Shown here in pieces: positions 13,094 through 15,294 of a stretch of 15,294 nt of DNA. The stretch covers positions 1 through 15,294 of the forward strand of contig DAIUEJ010000059.1 of assembly GCA_036845225.1 (NCBI GenBank), given 5' to 3'. The DNA comes from FEN-680 sp036845225. Lineage in GTDB: Bacteria > Actinomycetota > Geothermincolia > Fen-727 > Anoxymicrobiaceae. The notes beneath the pieces are model-generated. The model had not been told where the DNA came from, made no database searches, and saw only the letters and a program-made list of their open reading frames with translations. Position numbers and translations under genes: made by a program. Every line of letters begins with the position of its first letter. Position 1 is the stretch's first letter.

Positions 13094-15232
13094 ATGAACG
13101 GTGCGGTTGTCAAGAAAAGGGGTGTCTCCACAAGCAAGATGGCAGACAAGGCCGAAAGGGATTTCCCCCTCGAGAACATCAGGAATATCGGGATCATGGC
13201 CCACATCGATGCGGGCAAGACCACCGTGACCGAGCGCATCCTGTATTACACCGGTAAGACCTACAAGATGGGCGAGGTGCACGACGGCGCGGCGGTCATG
13301 GACTGGATGATCCAGGAGCAGGAGCGCGGCATCACGATAACCTCGGCGGCCACTTCATGCGAATGGGAAGATTCTCGAATTAACATTATTGATACGCCAG
13401 GTCACGTGGACTTTACGATCGAGGTGGAGAGGTCGCTCCGGGTGCTTGACGGGGCAGTCGCTGTTTTTGACGCGGTTGAAGGTGTTGAGCCTCAGACCGA
13501 GACGGTCTGGAGGCAGGCGGACCGCTACCACGTGCCCAGGATATGTTTCGTGAACAAAATGGACCGGATCGGCGCGGACTTCGAGAGGTCGATCGATATG
13601 ATCGAGACCAGGCTGGAGTCGAAGCCGGTCGCCATCCAGATACCGGTGGGCAGGGAAGAGACTTTCAGCGGCGTCATCGACCTGGTGCAGATGAAGTCCG
13701 TCGTCTGGTACGACGAGATGGGCGAGGAATGGGGATACGAAGAGATTCCCGGCGACATGCGCGATAAGGCCGAGGCGGCTCACCACATAATGCTCGAGAA
13801 GATCGCCGACTTCGACGGGGACGTCCTCGACGCCTACATCGAGAACAGGCCGGTCGCGCCCGAGACGATCAGGCGCGCAATCAGGCGTGGGACCGTCACC
13901 GCGAAGATCGTGCCCGTGCTCTGTGGCGCCGCTCTTCGGAACCGCGGCATCCAGCCGCTTCTCGAGGCGGTCGTCGAATACCTGCCGTCACCGCTGGACG
14001 TGCCCCCGATGATCGGCGAGAACACTTTCACGCACGAGGACGAGGTCAGGCGCGCCTCCGACGAAGAGCCTTTCTCGGCGCTCGCCTTCAAGATCATGTC
14101 CGACCCGTACGTGGGCAAGCTCACCTACTTCAGGATCTACTCGGGGACGCTGGACACCGGCACGTTCGTCCTCAACTCGACGCGGGGCCACAAGGAGCGC
14201 ATCGGGCGCATCCTGCGAATGCACGCGAATCACCGCGAGGACCTCAACATGGTCTGCACCGGTGACATCGTTGCGGGCGTGGGCCTCAAGAAGACGACGA
14301 CCGGCGATACTCTCAGCGACCCGTCCCACCCCATCCTCCTCGAAGCGATGACTTTCCCGGAACCCGTCATCTCCGTCGCCATCGAACCCAAGACGAAGAT
14401 GGACCAGGACCGGCTTTCGGAGTCGCTGACCCGGCTGTCGGACGAGGACCCGACCTTCCGGGTCAACTATGACAAGGATAGCGGCCAGACCATCATCAAC
14501 GGGATGGGCGAGCTGCACCTCGAGGTAGTGGTGGACAGGCTGCTGCGCGAGTTCCAGGTCGATGCCAACGTCGGAAAGCCTGAGGTCTCATACCGCGAGA
14601 CCATCAAGAAGCCGGTTCGCGGGGTCCGCGGCCGGTTCATACGGCAGACGGGAGGGCGCGGGCAGTACGGCGACGTCGTCCTTAACGTGGAGCCGCTCAA
14701 GAGAGGCGCCGGTTACGAGTTCGAGAGCAAGATACACGGCGGCGAGGTCCCCAGGGAATATGTCCCCGCGGTCGACCGCGGGATCCAGGAAGCGTCGACA
14801 GCCGGTCCGCTGGCCGGGTACCCGCTTGTGGACATCAGGGTCGAGCTGGTCGACGGCTCGTTCCACCCGGTCGACTCCTCGGAGCTGGCGTTCAAGGTCG
14901 CCGGGTCGATGGCGTTCAAGGACGCCGTCAAGTCGGACGAGCCGATCCTCCTCGAGCCTATCATGCGAATGGAGATCACCGTGCCCGACGACTACGTGGG
15001 CGACGTGATATCGGATATCAACGGCCGCAGAGGCAGGCTGGAGTCGGTGGACCACCAGTCCGGCCGCCAGCGCATCGACGTGCTGGTCCCCCTCGCGGAG
15101 ACGTTCGGATACGCCACGGACCTGAGGTCGCTGACCCAGGGCAGGGCGACGCACCACATGGAGTTCCATAAATATGCGGAGGTCCCCGCGGGGATCGCTC
15201 AGGAGATAATCGCTCGAGCCAAGGGACATTAG
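13094..15232 (+). CDS. fusA: Elongation factor G
   Basis: EF-G is the GTPase that drives translocation of tRNA and mRNA and, with RRF, ribosome recycling. Numbered from ATG 13094 (712 residues), the G1 motif AHIDAGKTT is at 36-44, switch I contains QERGITITSAAT, G3 DTPGH is at 100-104, G4 NKMD is at 154-157, and G5 appears as CGAALRNRGIQ. Domain IV shows GGRGQYGDVVLNVEP and domain V ends in GYATDLRSLTQGRATHHMEF. The best family-based start is ATG 13139 (697 residues, MADKAERDFPLENIRNIGI), since most EF-G proteins have about ten residues before NIGI. The upstream ATG has the better-spaced ribosome site. A start further upstream, inside rpsG, is unlikely. The tuf start is 10 bases beyond the stop. 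Confidence 0.95.
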   Translation: MNGAVVKKRGVSTSKMADKAERDFPLENIRNIGIMAHIDAGKTTVTERILYYTGKTYKMGEVHDGAAVMDWMIQEQERGITITSAATSCEWEDSRINIIDTPGHVDFTIEVERSLRVLDGAVAVFDAVEGVEPQTETVWRQADRYHVPRICFVNKMDRIGADFERSIDMIETRLESKPVAIQIPVGREETFSGVIDLVQMKSVVWYDEMGEEWGYEEIPGDMRDKAEAAHHIMLEKIADFDGDVLDAYIENRPVAPETIRRAIRRGTVTAKIVPVLCGAALRNRGIQPLLEAVVEYLPSPLDVPPMIGENTFTHEDEVRRASDEEPFSALAFKIMSDPYVGKLTYFRIYSGTLDTGTFVLNSTRGHKERIGRILRMHANHREDLNMVCTGDIVAGVGLKKTTTGDTLSDPSHPILLEAMTFPEPVISVAIEPKTKMDQDRLSESLTRLSDEDPTFRVNYDKDSGQTIINGMGELHLEVVVDRLLREFQVDANVGKPEVSYRETIKKPVRGVRGRFIRQTGGRGQYGDVVLNVEPLKRGAGYEFESKIHGGEVPREYVPAVDRGIQEASTAGPLAGYPLVDIRVELVDGSFHPVDSSELAFKVAGSMAFKDAVKSDEPILLEPIMRMEITVPDDYVGDVISDINGRRGRLESVDHQSGRQRIDVLVPLAETFGYATDLRSLTQGRATHHMEFHKYAEVPAGIAQEIIARAKGH

Positions 15233-15241
15233 GGAGGGACC

Positions 15242-15294
15242 ATGGCCAAGGAGAAATTCGAGAGGACCAAGCCCCACGTCAACGTGGGCACCAT
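15242..15294 (+). CDS. tuf: Elongation factor Tu, N-terminal start (partial, runs off window)
   Basis: Seventeen complete codons are present, reading MAKEKFERTKPHVNVGT, the highly conserved EF-Tu N-terminus that leads into IGHVDHGKTTL. The start is ATG with GGAGGG (15233-15238) three bases upstream, directly after the fusA stop, giving the standard rpsL-rpsG-fusA-tuf order of the str operon. It is the second tuf in the window: the tail of another copy lies at 1-54. The two fragments do not overlap in the protein, so their sequence identity cannot be compared here. Confidence 0.95.
   Translation, partial: MAKEKFERTKPHVNVGT

Overview
This window is a GC-rich (roughly low to mid 60s per cent by eye), entirely plus-strand block of the bacterial core information-processing region. 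In order it holds the tail of one tuf gene, rpmG, tRNA-Trp, secE, nusG, rplK, rplA, rplJ, rplL, rpoB, rpoC, rpsL, rpsG, fusA and the start of a second tuf. Gene order, the actinobacterial-style RpoC sequence (no SI3 insertion, but a charged coiled-coil insert near residue 140), high GC3 and frequent TTG starts suggest a deep-branching actinobacterium or a close relative. That placement is an inference from remembered family sequences and was not tested by a phylogeny.

Region by region: positions 1-1705 carry elongation, translocation and transcription-factor genes (EF-Tu tail, L33, tRNA-Trp, SecE, NusG, L11), tightly packed. Then follow rplA (TTG start) and, right after its stop codon, a TTGACA-17-TACATT promoter and an L10 leader RNA ending in an intrinsic terminator (attenuator) ahead of rplJ-rplL. 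A 403-base gap between rplL and rpoB begins with an 11-bp perfect stem and contains a TTGACG-17-TATTAT promoter for rpoBC. RpoC (1518 aa) has an unusually large charged coiled-coil insert with signs of internal duplication. The end of rpoC overlaps a second TTGACA-17-TACATT promoter, followed by two intrinsic terminators in the 116-base gap before rpsL-rpsG-fusA-tuf (the str operon).

The genes together make the ribosomal stalk (L11, L10, L12), the peptidyl-transfer and decoding factors that use it (EF-Tu, EF-G, S12, S7), the RNA polymerase beta and beta' subunits, the NusG coupling factor, and the SecE translocon subunit. Regulation visible in the sequence is by attenuation and internal promoters, which would allow ribosomal protein and RNA polymerase synthesis to be set separately within one gene cluster.

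I see no mobile element, CRISPR array, defence system or uncharacterised gene. Every real gene is a recognisable housekeeping gene. The unusual content is in architecture and regulation: the RpoC insert, the acidic tail on L10, the tandem terminators in the str leader, the competing stems after rplL, and the run of TTG starts.
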